Shown here one piece after another: positions 36,481 to 44,710 of a stretch of DNA of 47,868 nt (positions are counted from its first letter, which is position 1; each line of letters opens with the position of its first letter). Location of the stretch: positions 1-47,868 of the forward strand of contig JANQPA010000056.1 of the NCBI GenBank assembly GCA_028285545.1, in the 5' to 3' direction. The translations under genes were made by a program, and so were the position numbers. This DNA is from Saprospiraceae bacterium (GTDB lineage Bacteria > Bacteroidota > Bacteroidia > Chitinophagales > Saprospiraceae). The notes under the pieces were generated by a model that worked only from the letters and a program-made list of their open reading frames with translations, was not told the origin of the DNA and made no database searches.

Positions 36481-36505
36481 AAGGTAGAAAGTAAAAAGTA
36501 GAAGG
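36477..36505. repeat. GTAGAAGG-type intergenic microrepeat
   Basis: Degenerate copies of GTAGAAG(G), beginning in the aquaporin stop codon. AAAAAGTAGAAGG is shared exactly with 47024-47036 just before the thioredoxin gene. Confidence 0.6.
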
Positions 36506-36761
36506 ACTATTTGGTGCTAAAAGTGAATGTGGCTTAACGCTAAAGGATATTAATTAGCTATAATAATATGAATGAGTTTTATTCAGCTTCAACTAAAACA
36601 GTGAAAATCTCAGCCTTAGGCAGACAAGCGTAATAGTCAGTGTGCGATAGCTAGCGTCAAAAAATGACCAAAAATATAAGTAATCTTTGCTAAGGCTAAC
36701 CGGGCACCTAAATCTAAGATAAAATTAGCTCAGCTACTTCTTAGTTAAGAACAGGAAAGAA
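36481..36761. other. Intergenic region with microrepeat and repeat copy B
   Basis: A 281-bp spacer, no gene seen. It starts with the GTAGAAGG microrepeat and then holds dispersed-repeat copy B (36550-36669). The remaining 90 bp before dinB-like are AT-rich and without a clear promoter. Confidence 0.5.
36550..36669 (+). repeat. Dispersed intergenic repeat, copy B
   Basis: The fullest copy: left arm TTAATTAGCTATAATAATAT, then TTTATTCAGC, AACTAAAACAGTGAAA, ATC, a central GCCTTAGGC mini-hairpin, GTAATAGTCAGTGTGCGATAGC in two overlapping shared words, and an A-run with ATGACC. It is in direct orientation to copy A and inverted relative to copy C, with the arsC-aquaporin pair between B and C. Confidence 0.8.
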
Positions 36762-37232
36762 ATGATTATGATGAAAGCCTATATAAAAGACCAGTTGTTA
36801 TCTCAACATCATCAGATTCCTTATCTGATAAAGGGATTTTCTGAAGTTTTTTTAATCAAAAGACATCAACCTGAGAAGTGGTCCATTAAAGAAAATATAG
36901 CTCACCTTGGCCGCTACCAGGAGATTTTTTTAAACAGAATTAATTTGATACTAAAAACTGAAAATCCTCAATTTGGTCGCTATAAAGCAGAAAAGGACTC
37001 CGATTTTCAAAAATGGTTGGATTTAAACCAGGAAGAAATCTTGGAAAGACTTAAAAGAGATAGAAGAAAAATTAATGAACTTATTTTCAGTTTAAAGAAT
37101 GCTCAATTGCAGCGAAAGGGAACCCATCCAAAATTTGGAACAATGGATATTGTGAAGTGGATTGAATTCTTCCTCCTCCACGAAAGTCATCATTTTTATA
37201 CCATTTTTCGAATGGCTCAGGAGTTTAAATAA
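36762..37232 (+). CDS. DinB-family (DinB_2) four-helix protein
   Basis: A 156-residue helical protein with the metal-binding histidines of the DinB/YfiT superfamily: His in KENIAHLGRYQEIF and the pair in LLHESHHFYTIFRM. These fold as a four-helix bundle binding a metal, and members act as thiol-dependent transferases in bacillithiol or mycothiol contexts. Function in Bacteroidota is generally unknown. It is isolated from its neighbours. Confidence 0.88.
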   Translation: MIMMKAYIKDQLLSQHHQIPYLIKGFSEVFLIKRHQPEKWSIKENIAHLGRYQEIFLNRINLILKTENPQFGRYKAEKDSDFQKWLDLNQEEILERLKRDRRKINELIFSLKNAQLQRKGTHPKFGTMDIVKWIEFFLLHESHHFYTIFRMAQEFK

Positions 37233-37250
37233 TAAACTTACATAATATTC

Positions 37251-37293
37251 TCCTTCCAACTTCCCCCTTCAACCTTCCTCCTTCAACCTTCCT
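37251..37293. repeat. CTTCAACCTTCCT direct repeat running into the AraC stop
   Basis: CTTCAACCTTCCT occurs at 37267-37279 and 37281-37293 (period 14), preceded by related CCTTCCAACTTCC. The stop codon of the AraC gene (37269-37271) is inside the first copy, and the protein's last residues (GRLKEEG) are encoded by the repeat. Confidence 0.75.
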
Positions 37294-38636
37294 TTAAACT
37301 CTTTAGGAGTCATTCCAAAATGTTCTTTAAAATAGGATAAAAAAGTGGCTTTAGATCTGAAACCTGCTTTTTCTGCTACTGCAAAATTAGTAAAGTGTTC
37401 ATACTGGGGGTCCTGGAACATCCGCTGTACCTCTCTAATTCGATATTGGTTCACAAATTTGTAAAAGTTAGATTTGAAGCCATATTTGAGGATTTCAGAA
37501 ATTTCTTTCGACGACAGGCCAATGGCATCTGCAAATTGTTGCAATTTAAAATTAGCATCAAGGAAGGGACGTTCTTGTTCCATATAGGCCAAGATCTTTT
37601 TTTTCTCTTCATCCAGATTTTGATTAACTCTTCTTTTAATTATTTTTGTCCTTTTCAGTGATATTTCCCGCGGCTTACTCCAAATTTGATAGCAAAACCA
37701 GGGAATAGAAAAAGCCATAATAACCCATAATAAGTGATAGTCGATTGTAGAAGCTAAAAGATTATAAAAAATAGCATTAATTAGGATGAGAAATAATAGT
37801 ATAAATGTGAAAATTCTAGGAAATATTAATAATTGATTGATCCAATTCCTTTCTCCTGCGTTAAGCTTGGTTTTTCCTGTTTTTTGAATCTTTTTTCCAT
37901 AAAAAATGGTGCCAAAAATAAAGAGTATTTGTTCCATCGGGTGAAGAAAAGAATCAAAACCATTAAATAATAGACGCTCACTCCAAGAGTAGGAGATAAA
38001 GAAAATAGAAAACAGGATGCAAATAAGAATAGCAGGTAGAAAATGTATGATGATTGAGTTAAATTTTATTTTTTCTTCAGAAACCAGAGATCTGCTAAAA
38101 AAGTAAAATGCCGGCCAGCTTAAGGCCAAAAGAGAGATTGGTAAATAAGCTACCCTTTGAGCATCCATCAATGCGTAATTGGTACCATATAGTTGAAATT
38201 TCAGCATATAGAGTGGAAAGGATAAGAGAAAGAGGGATAGAAATACAATCTTTTTACTCCAACCGGTTTGAATAATCATCAACAGAATAAAAAAAAGCTC
38301 CAGTATAATGAGTGGATAAAAAATACGAACATAGTAATTTTTATATTCCCTCCCATTGTTAAATAAAAAACTAAGAGAATTTCTGGATTTTTGAAACCAT
38401 CCTTCCTGAACTAATATTAGCGGCATCAAGCAGCTTTCACACAATCCTGGCCCGAAGTGTAGTACAGTATCCTGTGAACATCCACAAGGTGGGCAGACAT
38501 ACTTTTTGGTAATTGGCTTTAGATCACCTATGGCAGTTTGTGCCCAACTGCAATTGTATAAAAACAAAGAAAGGATAAGTACTAAACCTAGCTTGCTTAT
38601 TTTGCCAAGTTCACTTTTTCGTTTAACTGCCCGCAT
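37269..38636 (-). CDS. Membrane AraC regulator with periplasmic Cys-rich, metal-binding-like domain
   Basis: A 455-residue protein. A signal-like segment (residues 15-33) precedes a small Cys-rich domain: Cys48, Cys51, Cys53, Cys66, Cys69 and Met71 in YVCPPCGCSQ and GLCESCLMPLI, resembling the YxCPM...CxxCGM heavy-metal-binding module. About seven hydrophobic helices follow (roughly 98-340). The C-terminal AraC HTH (about 350-455) has FKLQQFADAIGLSSKEISEI and FAVAEKAGFRSKATFLSYFK. It looks like a one-component membrane sensor, possibly for metal or redox, binding DNA directly. Its last codons come from a microrepeat. Confidence 0.9.
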   Translation of the reverse strand: MRAVKRKSELGKISKLGLVLILSLFLYNCSWAQTAIGDLKPITKKYVCPPCGCSQDTVLHFGPGLCESCLMPLILVQEGWFQKSRNSLSFLFNNGREYKNYYVRIFYPLIILELFFILLMIIQTGWSKKIVFLSLFLLSFPLYMLKFQLYGTNYALMDAQRVAYLPISLLALSWPAFYFFSRSLVSEEKIKFNSIIIHFLPAILICILFSIFFISYSWSERLLFNGFDSFLHPMEQILFIFGTIFYGKKIQKTGKTKLNAGERNWINQLLIFPRIFTFILLFLILINAIFYNLLASTIDYHLLWVIMAFSIPWFCYQIWSKPREISLKRTKIIKRRVNQNLDEEKKKILAYMEQERPFLDANFKLQQFADAIGLSSKEISEILKYGFKSNFYKFVNQYRIREVQRMFQDPQYEHFTNFAVAEKAGFRSKATFLSYFKEHFGMTPKEFKGRLKEEG

Positions 38637-38720
38637 TTGAACTTTTTAACTCCTGTTTTAATGCCTATGATTAAAGGTATTTGACAAATTGCAAACGAAC
38701 AATTTTTTAACTTTCCATTA

Positions 38721-39986
38721 ATGCTGGTCTATATGAAATTCTTTGCTTTTAGCCTATTGTTTTTTTGTAGCCAAATACTTTATGCGCAGTGTAATTCTAA
38801 ACTCCCTTATGCCCGGAATGCATCCTGGTCTCCAGATGGTTCTAAAATAGTTTATGTTTCCAATATATCTGGCAATAATGAAATTTATATCATGAATGCA
38901 GACGGGACTAAGTCAAAAAAAATCACAAACACCGAGCATCCTAATTATTATCCCTTTTTCTCTCCAAATGGTAAGCAGATCGTGTTCATGTCCTACCGAA
39001 GTCCTAATACCGTCATTTATGTCATGGATATAGATGGAAGCAACCTGCAACAACTCACTCCGGATAATGCTATTAATGGCGATCCATTCTTTACTCCAGA
39101 TGGCGCTAAAATTGTGTTTTTCTCAGAAAGAGATGAAAACCAGGACATCTATATTATGAATGCGGATGGCAGCAAAGAACAAAGACTTACTGATCATACT
39201 GCTTCAGAGAACTCGCCAATTGTGTCTCCTGACGGGAAAAAAATTGTCTTCGTTTCCACCAGGGATGGTAATGCAGAAATTTATACCATGGATCTAGACG
39301 GCAAAAACCAAAAACGGATAACGGATGATCCAAGAAGTGACCGAGTTCCCAGGTGGTCACCTGATAGTAAGAAGATCATCTGGTATTCTAGAGAGCCTTC
39401 CAATGTAGCAGGCTCTGGAACCCTATCCTGGAATGGGGCAGAACTTTATGAAATTGATCTTGAAACCCAAAATAGGAAGCAACTAACTCATAATTATGCA
39501 TTGGAGCAGGCTCCTTCCTATTCCCCAAATGGCAAAATAATTCTTTTCACTTCATGTAGAACTGGAAGCCGTCAAATATTCACAATGGATTTAGATGGGA
39601 ATAATGTTAAACAACTTACTTTTTCAATAAATGAAAAAGAAGCCGTCAAGGATTTAGTCGAAAGCACCTATGCAAGCCTCTTTTATAATAATGGCACTCC
39701 TGAATTATTTAAAAAAGGCTTCCATCCTAATTTTCATATGTACTCGCATTTTAAAAATGAGTCCAGCCTTTGGTCTTATGATCAGTTTGTGGAGTATTTT
39801 AAGACCAATCAGAAAAAGATAGAGCCAAAATCTTGGGAATTTAAAGAAATTGATGTCACCGGAAATATGGCAATGGTCAAACTGGAGGTCTTTTCTAAAG
39901 AAAAAAAGGTGTATACTGATTACATCACCTTATTCAAGTTAGCAGAAGGGTGGCGGATTTTTTCCAAAACCTATACTGTCCATTAA
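38721..39986 (+). CDS. Secreted TolB-like PD40 propeller fused to NTF2/SnoaL-like domain
   Basis: A 421-residue protein with signal peptide ending ILYAQ (an internal ATG at 38733, five codons in, is an equally good start). At least six PD40 blades are visible: ASWSPDGSKIVYVSN, PFFSPNGKQIVFMSY, PFFTPDGAKIVFFSE, PIVSPDGKKIVFVST, PRWSPDSKKIIWYSR and PSYSPNGKIILFTS. The last 110 residues (EKEAVKDLVESTYASLF to GWRIFSKTY) resemble an NTF2-like domain of the SnoaL/lumazine-binding type. The fusion is unusual. It is followed by a shorter propeller paralogue. Confidence 0.88.
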   Translation: MLVYMKFFAFSLLFFCSQILYAQCNSKLPYARNASWSPDGSKIVYVSNISGNNEIYIMNADGTKSKKITNTEHPNYYPFFSPNGKQIVFMSYRSPNTVIYVMDIDGSNLQQLTPDNAINGDPFFTPDGAKIVFFSERDENQDIYIMNADGSKEQRLTDHTASENSPIVSPDGKKIVFVSTRDGNAEIYTMDLDGKNQKRITDDPRSDRVPRWSPDSKKIIWYSREPSNVAGSGTLSWNGAELYEIDLETQNRKQLTHNYALEQAPSYSPNGKIILFTSCRTGSRQIFTMDLDGNNVKQLTFSINEKEAVKDLVESTYASLFYNNGTPELFKKGFHPNFHMYSHFKNESSLWSYDQFVEYFKTNQKKIEPKSWEFKEIDVTGNMAMVKLEVFSKEKKVYTDYITLFKLAEGWRIFSKTYTVH

Positions 39987-40086
39987 TAATAAAATAATAG
40001 TGCTATACCAATTAGGGTGTCTGGAAAACAAGCTTCAGCTTGTTTAAGGGAATATTTGAACTCTATCTCTCAAACCAAAAGTCGAA

Positions 40087-40950
40087 ATGAAAGTTTTTAA
40101 ATCTTTCTGTTGGAGTCTAATTTTATTTTCCATTCAAGCTCAAAGCCAAATACACAGCTACGACCCTGTCTGGTCTCCGGATGGTGAAAAAATTGCCTTT
40201 TACTCCAAGTTGAAGGGCAATTATGATATCTATCTAATGAATAAAGATGGTTCCGGATTACAGCAATTAACACAACATGAGGCTTATGACGGAGCCCCAA
40301 GCTGGTCTCCAGATGGTAAAAAAATAATATTCAGTTCAGACCGAAGTGGTAATTCAGAATTATATGTATTGAGTGTAAAATCTTCCAAAATTAAAAGGCT
40401 TACTTATACAGATGGCAACGAACATGGAGCCAATTGGTCTCCCAATGGAAAATATATTGCCTTTGAATCTAATTTGGATGGTGCCAAAGATATCTTTTTG
40501 ATGAATTCGAAGGGAAAAAAAATTCAAAACCTTAGCAAGAATAAGGCCAATGACCTCCGACCTTCCTGGTCAGCAGATGGGAAAACCCTATATTTTCAAT
40601 CAAAAAGATCTGGGAATTATCAAGTTTATAGAATGTCAATGGATGGGGAAGAAGTTCAGATAATACAAAACAGTAGCACTCACCAAACAAACCCAACAAT
40701 CCACCCTTCCGGAAACCAGCTTTTACATCTTCGATATGAAGGGGATAATAATGCTTTATTTTTGCTGGATTTACAAAACCTCAAAGCTAAAAAGCTAAAT
40801 ACCGGATTTAATAATATGTTATTGCCTTCTTTTGCTCCCGATGGTAAGGAAATAGTTTTTGCCGCCATCAAGGGCGGCATAACTAATATTTATGTTATGG
40901 ATGTTGAATCAGGAGTAGTAAAACAACTTACTAGATTTAATTCTGACTAG
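40087..40950 (+). CDS. Secreted TolB-like PD40 propeller protein
   Basis: A 287-residue paralogue of the propeller half of the preceding gene, with signal peptide MKVFKSFCWSLILFSIQAQS. Blades: PVWSPDGEKIAFYSK, PSWSPDGKKIIFSSD, ANWSPNGKYIAFESN, PSWSADGKTLYFQSK, PTIHPSGNQLLHLR and PSFAPDGKEIVFAA. It lacks the C-terminal NTF2-like part and the amidase-linked N-domain of real TolB, so it is not the Tol-Pal component. The end overlaps the convergent AraC-MGMT gene by 14 bases. Confidence 0.88.
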   Translation: MKVFKSFCWSLILFSIQAQSQIHSYDPVWSPDGEKIAFYSKLKGNYDIYLMNKDGSGLQQLTQHEAYDGAPSWSPDGKKIIFSSDRSGNSELYVLSVKSSKIKRLTYTDGNEHGANWSPNGKYIAFESNLDGAKDIFLMNSKGKKIQNLSKNKANDLRPSWSADGKTLYFQSKRSGNYQVYRMSMDGEEVQIIQNSSTHQTNPTIHPSGNQLLHLRYEGDNNALFLLDLQNLKAKKLNTGFNNMLLPSFAPDGKEIVFAAIKGGITNIYVMDVESGVVKQLTRFNSD

Positions 40951-41764
40951 CCATTTCATAACCGATTAATGCCTTTTTACGGGTTCTTCCCCAATGGTAT
41001 TCCCCGATTTGACCATCTTTGCGAATAACGCGATGACAGGGAATCAAAAAAGCAATGGGATTATTGCCTATGGCCGTTCCTACTGCTCTTACTGCCTTAG
41101 GATTCTGGATGGCATTGGCAATACTTTGATAAGTAGCTACTGAACCATTAGGTATTTTAATAAGCGCTTCCCATACTTTGAGTTGAAAATTGGTACCTTT
41201 TACCAGTAGCCGGGCTTTATTATTGTTATTTTGACTAAATATTTGATCAACTACCTTTTGAGTATTTTCTGGAGCAAATTCTAAATTGGCCAGAGACCAT
41301 TTGTCAAAAAAACAATCTAATTCCTGTTGTTTATTGGTTACATCAATGAAAGAAAGTGCACAGATTCCCTTGGAAGTAATTCCTATTAGACACTCTCCAA
41401 ATGGCGTTTGATGAAAACCATATTGAATGAGCAACCCTTTACCTAGTCGTTTATACTCATTGGGGGTTACTGCTTCAATGGTAACAAATAGATCATAAAC
41501 TCTGGATTGAGCAGTATAACCTACGGCATCTGCGGCCTGGATTATATTGGAGGTATCAAAAATTTTTTCACGTAAATATTCTAAGGAAAGATATTGCATA
41601 AATTGCTTGGGACTGACTCCTGCCCATTCCTTGAAAATCCTTTGGAAGTGATGTGGAGAAAGGTGAACCTGTTGTGCCACTTCTTCCAACTCTGGCTGTT
41701 TTTTAAAGTTTTGACTCAAGTAATTAATAGCGGTGGCTACTCTCTCATAATTAAGATCAGACAT
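40937..41764 (-). CDS. AraC-type HTH fused to O6-alkylguanine-DNA methyltransferase
   Basis: About 275 residues from the ATG at 41764; the upstream ATG at 41812 adds 16 residues without homology. An AraC HTH comes first (ELEEVAQQVHLSPHHFQRIF, IIQAADAVGYTAQSRVYDLF), then the Ogt/MGMT domain with AVGTAIGNNPIAFL and acceptor Cys243 in IPCHRVIRKDG. It is like Ada without the phosphotriester-accepting zinc domain, so it should repair O6-methylguanine but lacks the usual switch. A full Ada is encoded at 14444. It is divergent from a membrane AraC gene across a MITE-like element. Confidence 0.93.
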   Translation of the reverse strand: MSDLNYERVATAINYLSQNFKKQPELEEVAQQVHLSPHHFQRIFKEWAGVSPKQFMQYLSLEYLREKIFDTSNIIQAADAVGYTAQSRVYDLFVTIEAVTPNEYKRLGKGLLIQYGFHQTPFGECLIGITSKGICALSFIDVTNKQQELDCFFDKWSLANLEFAPENTQKVVDQIFSQNNNNKARLLVKGTNFQLKVWEALIKIPNGSVATYQSIANAIQNPKAVRAVGTAIGNNPIAFLIPCHRVIRKDGQIGEYHWGRTRKKALIGYEMASQN

Positions 41765-42108
41765 AGAATTTTCTTTTTTTACAAAGATCCCAGATATTAC
41801 CAGGGTTTTCAACCTGAAACTTGCGATATTGAAAGTACTTTATTTTAAGTTGCGCTAGAGCTGAGCATTGATTAGTTATCATTAGCCGCTGATGTACACT
41901 GGTCTAACTGATTTTCGCTGTTATTTATGGTGTAGTAAACAGTGAGGATCAGCTTAATCAGCGTTTCTCAGTGGCCATATGTTTTCAAAATTAATCATAT
42001 AACTAATCAATGCACAGCTCTACAGCAACTTAGTAGCGAGTTATGAGTATTGTGTATTGAGAATTATTATTAAATATTTTGCACGCATTCCTAGCAATAA
42101 TCAGTAAT
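41765..42108. other. Divergent intergenic region holding MITE-like element
   Basis: A 344-bp spacer between the AraC-MGMT gene and a membrane AraC gene. More than half is the inverted-repeat element at 41846-42032. A GAGTATTGTGTATTGAG stretch at 42045-42061 is the reverse complement type of the microrepeat near 17146. No gene was seen. Confidence 0.55.
41846..42032. repeat. MITE-like element with 34-bp terminal inverted repeats (copy D)
   Basis: The left end 41846-41879 and the right end 41999-42032 are inverted repeats matching at 31 of 34 positions; each contains GCATTGATTAGTTAT. Total length 187 bp, no coding frame. On the minus strand the interior has AACAGCGAAAATC and CAGTGTAC, relatives of the words in copies A-C, and the arm word GCATTGATTAG is shared with copy C. 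No target-site duplication is obvious. Confidence 0.65.
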
Positions 42109-43194
42109 ATGAATTTATTATTCTATTCAATTAGCTTGCTGGTAATTTTCCAAATAATTGGACTCTTGGCTTATTTGAATCTTAAAGCCTCTTGGCAGTC
42201 TCTTTGGCCTTCAATTATCTTATTATTGGTAATTGGTATAGAATATGCGAATATCTTAGTAAATGACTTTTTGCTGGATACCAATTTTTTTCTTTTTAAT
42301 TATGCCCTTGATTTTCTTATAGGACCGGCACTTTATTTTTCTGTCAGATTATTTTTTTTAGAAAAAAAATCTCCGTTTTACATTGATATTTTCCATCTTT
42401 TCCCCTTCCTGACCATCTCAATTTTGCTAGTGCTAAATCCAGAGGCAATAAATGTGCTTAGACAACCTTCCTGGGAATGGGCACCAGTAATTTCCTTGTT
42501 AATTTATACCCTTTTAAGTTTGTTTGTATTTTATATAGCTCCGAATGAGAAGGGGAAAAAGGTTAATATGCCAAATGGGGCACCTATCCTTAAGATCATT
42601 CTTTTTTGCTTTCTATTCAATACTTCGATGGCTTTAGTGAGCATTTATTTGGCTTTTAACAATTTCTATGATTTGATCACACCAATCAATAATGGGATTT
42701 TAATTATTGACTTTAGTTGGGTGACGATACTTAGTTTTTCCTTGTTTTTGGGAAATTCCCATCAGCAAATAGAAAGCCGACAAAAATTAAAGGCTAAGGC
42801 TCCACTTTTATTACCCAAAGAAAAACTGCCTTTCTACCAAGCTCTCTTTTTGAAGGCCCAAAAACTTGTTCAAGAGGAGTCACTTTATACAAAAACTGAT
42901 TTAACGCTGCCCAAATTAGCCTCCTCTCTAAAAACCAGCACCCACGAACTTTCAGCGGCCATTAATTTGGTGGGACAGATGAATTTTTATGAATGGATCA
43001 ATCAATTTCGAATTCAAGAGGCCCAGGAGTTATTAAAAGTTTCAGAAGAGCAGGACCTTCGAATTAATGAAATAATGTATAAAGTAGGTTTTCGATCCAG
43101 ATCGAGCTTTAATACTTCCTTCAAAAAACATACTGGAGTAACACCTAGTCAGTTTAAAAGAGGGATTTATGATAAAAAGTGTTCGAGCTTATAA
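42109..43194 (+). CDS. Membrane-anchored AraC-family regulator
   Basis: About 361 residues from the ATG at 42109 (a TTG at 42079 would add ten). Roughly seven hydrophobic helices occupy residues 1-225 (NLLFYSISLLVIFQIIGLLA, LWPSIILLLVIGIEYANILV, ILKIILFCFLFNTSMALVSI). The C-terminal AraC HTH includes LTLPKLASSLKTSTHELSA and INEIMYKVGFRSRSSFNTSF. Such proteins are thought to sense a membrane or periplasmic signal. The peptidase gene begins about 60 bp downstream on the same strand and may be its target. Confidence 0.92.
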   Translation: MNLLFYSISLLVIFQIIGLLAYLNLKASWQSLWPSIILLLVIGIEYANILVNDFLLDTNFFLFNYALDFLIGPALYFSVRLFFLEKKSPFYIDIFHLFPFLTISILLVLNPEAINVLRQPSWEWAPVISLLIYTLLSLFVFYIAPNEKGKKVNMPNGAPILKIILFCFLFNTSMALVSIYLAFNNFYDLITPINNGILIIDFSWVTILSFSLFLGNSHQQIESRQKLKAKAPLLLPKEKLPFYQALFLKAQKLVQEESLYTKTDLTLPKLASSLKTSTHELSAAINLVGQMNFYEWINQFRIQEAQELLKVSEEQDLRINEIMYKVGFRSRSSFNTSFKKHTGVTPSQFKRGIYDKKCSSL

Positions 43195-43257
43195 AGTCTT
43201 ACAACTTTTGAAGAGATGTATTTGCCTGCAATATCCCAAGGACTTAGTATTGCAGGC

Positions 43258-44610
43258 ATGAAAAACAATTATATACTTACTTTAATCGTCCTACTTTTTA
43301 CTGGAAATTTAATTGGTCAAGGCGCTTCACTGGAAGATAAATTAACAAAAGTGACCACTCCGGAAGGAGAAGTTTTTTATGAAGGTTTTTTCGAGGTCTT
43401 AGAAAACTATCACGATCCTTCTGGAAGAAAAATTAGCCTGCACCTTATTGTTTTGCCTGCTCTAGGTGAATCCAAAGCTGAAGATGCCATAACTTTTTTA
43501 GCTGGAGGCGGAGTACTGCCTGCCAGTTCATTTCTTAGTTTTTTTTCCAAAGCATTTAAAAAAGTTCGGCAATCCAGGGATATTTTTCTATTAGATCAAA
43601 GAGGGACTTTCGGTTCTAACCCTCTTCAGTGTGATTTACCAGAAAATATTTCTGATCCTAATTTTGAAAATTTGGTAAAAAACCAAATTGAGCTTCTCGC
43701 CAAAGAAAATGATTTAAGACACTATACTACAGAAGCTGCTGCCAGAGATCTTGATGAAATTCGAAAATGGTTAGGCTATAAACAACTAAACCTATTTGGA
43801 GCATCTTATGGTACCAAATTGGCTCAGGTGTATGCTAAGATGTTTCCTGAAAATGTACGGTCTCTTGTTCTACATGGAATTGTACCCCTACATTTTCCGA
43901 TGCAACGTTATGAGAACATATTTGCCCAATTGGCTTTATCAAATCTTATTCGTACTTGTGAACAAGATAGTATATGTTTTCGAACACATCCCAATCTTGC
44001 CAGTGCCACAGATTCCGTTTTTAATCGGCTGGAGCAAAAAGCAATATACTTAAAGGTGGAGTCTTCCTCTGAGCTTAAATCCTTTTCAAGCTTTGATTTA
44101 CGGAGGCTACTCTATTTTAAACTATATACTGAAAGAGAATCTTCCACTATCCCTGCTTTATTAAGTAGTCTTAATGAAGGTGATCAGTCAATACTTAAAC
44201 CCTATTTATCACCTCCTCCTTCCAGAGTACCTGCAGGCGTATATTATTGCATTACGTGTACAGAGGATTTTTCCAGAATGAGGGATGAAATACTAAACCA
44301 ACCGGGCGGATATTTTAGTTCAGAATGGTTGAAAGTCCAGAAAAAAATATGCTCGCTTTGGCCTGTAAATAAACCTTCCGATTCTTTTTGGGAACCCTTA
44401 AAGTCAGCATTACCAATCCTTTTATTATCAGGTGAAAAAGATCATGTAACCCCACCATTATATGCCCAGGAGATTGGCAGATACCTGCCTAATGCAAAAC
44501 ATGTTGTGCTCCCTGGCTTAGGTCATAATGATCTTAAACCGTGTATGATTCAAATGATACAGGATTTTATTATTGCAGGAAATCAAAAGTGGGAACCATC
44601 TAAATGTTAA
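43258..44610 (+). CDS. Secreted alpha/beta hydrolase, tripeptidyl-aminopeptidase-like
   Basis: About 450 residues from the ATG at 43258 (signal peptide MKNNYILTLIVLLFTGNLIG, then Q); an ATG at 43216 adds 14 residues. The alpha/beta core has DIFLLDQRGTFGSNPLQCD, the nucleophile elbow NLFGASYGTKLAQ (GASYG), and the TAP-like C-terminal domain with Asp in LLLSGEKDHVTPP and His in PGLGHNDLKP. Family enzymes remove N-terminal tri- or dipeptides or prolines. It lies after a membrane AraC gene on the same strand. Confidence 0.9.
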   Translation: MKNNYILTLIVLLFTGNLIGQGASLEDKLTKVTTPEGEVFYEGFFEVLENYHDPSGRKISLHLIVLPALGESKAEDAITFLAGGGVLPASSFLSFFSKAFKKVRQSRDIFLLDQRGTFGSNPLQCDLPENISDPNFENLVKNQIELLAKENDLRHYTTEAAARDLDEIRKWLGYKQLNLFGASYGTKLAQVYAKMFPENVRSLVLHGIVPLHFPMQRYENIFAQLALSNLIRTCEQDSICFRTHPNLASATDSVFNRLEQKAIYLKVESSSELKSFSSFDLRRLLYFKLYTERESSTIPALLSSLNEGDQSILKPYLSPPPSRVPAGVYYCITCTEDFSRMRDEILNQPGGYFSSEWLKVQKKICSLWPVNKPSDSFWEPLKSALPILLLSGEKDHVTPPLYAQEIGRYLPNAKHVVLPGLGHNDLKPCMIQMIQDFIIAGNQKWEPSKC

Positions 44611-44645
44611 ACTATCCAGGATTTGGTTAAAACTTGTAAAAATAA

Positions 44646-44676
44646 TTTGTTAGACTAGGCTAACTTTTTATATTTG
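44646..44676 (+). promoter_or_regulatory. Consensus Bacteroidota promoter of the TonB receptor gene
   Basis: TTTG at 44646-44649, a 19-bp spacer, and TATATTTG at 44669-44676 match the TTTG-N19-TAnnTTTG pattern exactly. Transcription should start near 44683, giving a leader of about 28 nt to the GTG start at 44711. Confidence 0.8.
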
Positions 44677-44710
44677 TATTATCTAATAATTTTTTCAACA
44701 TTTGTGTGCT

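Noticed and set aside
40087-40950. TolB of the Tol-Pal system
   Set aside because: It lacks the N-terminal TolB domain and no tolQRA or pal genes are near; only the PD40 propeller is shared.
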